Positions 63,969 to 64,000 of a stretch of DNA of 64,000 bases are shown here, in pieces. This DNA is from Peronospora farinosa. Taxonomy: Eukaryota > Oomycota > Peronosporomycetes > Peronosporales > Peronosporaceae. Under the pieces are notes generated by a model that saw only the letters and a program-made list of their open reading frames with translations, was not told the origin of the DNA and did no database searches. A program made the translations under genes and the position numbers. How positions within the stretch are numbered: position 1 is the stretch's first letter; every line of letters starts with the position of its first letter. The stretch covers positions 1 to 64,000 of the forward strand of contig CANTFK010000962.1 in NCBI GenBank assembly GCA_947646735.1, written 5' to 3'.

Positions 63969-64000
63969 ATAATTTGAAGTGGCTATCGATTACCACGCTA

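Overview
The window looks like nuclear DNA from a plant-pathogenic oomycete (Peronosporales: Phytophthora or downy-mildew type). Genes are closely packed on both strands. Most are intronless or carry a few GT-AG introns of about 65-95 nt. The gene content is eukaryotic: an LSM14-type decapping factor, TBC1D23, THADA, DYRK and CDK kinases, SLC43-like and sodium/solute transporters. Several small proteins resemble families I associate with stramenopiles. This assignment is inference; no search was run.

Layout. 1-0.5 kb is a chain of about ten consecutive palindromes with no gene. 1.7-5.6 kb holds an LSM14/Scd6 gene and three small unrecognised genes. 5.6-8.5 kb is gene-poor and may contain one LTR. 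8.5-32.3 kb is a conserved block: DUF4203/TMEM198-like membrane protein (+), damaged ubiquitin-like/RING gene (+), triple OB-fold protein, TBC-WW-rhodanese protein, intact ubiquitin-like/RING paralogue (-), THADA (-), two coiled-coil genes (+), and a second DUF4203 paralogue (-). The outer pairs are mirror-imaged.

32.6-50.5 kb is the most unusual part: a large imperfect inverted duplication. Three related small genes (A, B, C below) lie in the order A+ B- C- | C+ B+ A- around a 2.2 kb spacer that carries an SLC43-like transporter. The paralogues share a core (K/R)-x-V/L-R-W-S-T-x-T-[VI]-x-E-F-G-V and a C-terminal helical segment. Facing copies are nearly identical. The left arm alone carries a sodium/solute symporter gene between B and C. 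Sequence just outside the A genes is still homologous but much more diverged, so I read this as an old inverted duplication whose interior has been recently homogenised. A phasing or assembly artefact must also be tested.

50.6-64 kb is a kinase-rich block: a CDK-like kinase, a polytopic membrane protein, a four-PDZ-like protein, a truncated CaMK-like kinase, small unrecognised genes, a five-exon DYRK kinase sharing a short divergent promoter with an unrecognised gene, and a triose-phosphate/nucleotide-sugar transporter.

At least eight conserved reading frames are broken by one-base shifts, most of them at homopolymers. This suggests residual assembly indels, although two loci (the first RING copy and the CaMK-like kinase) have further lesions that point to genuine decay.
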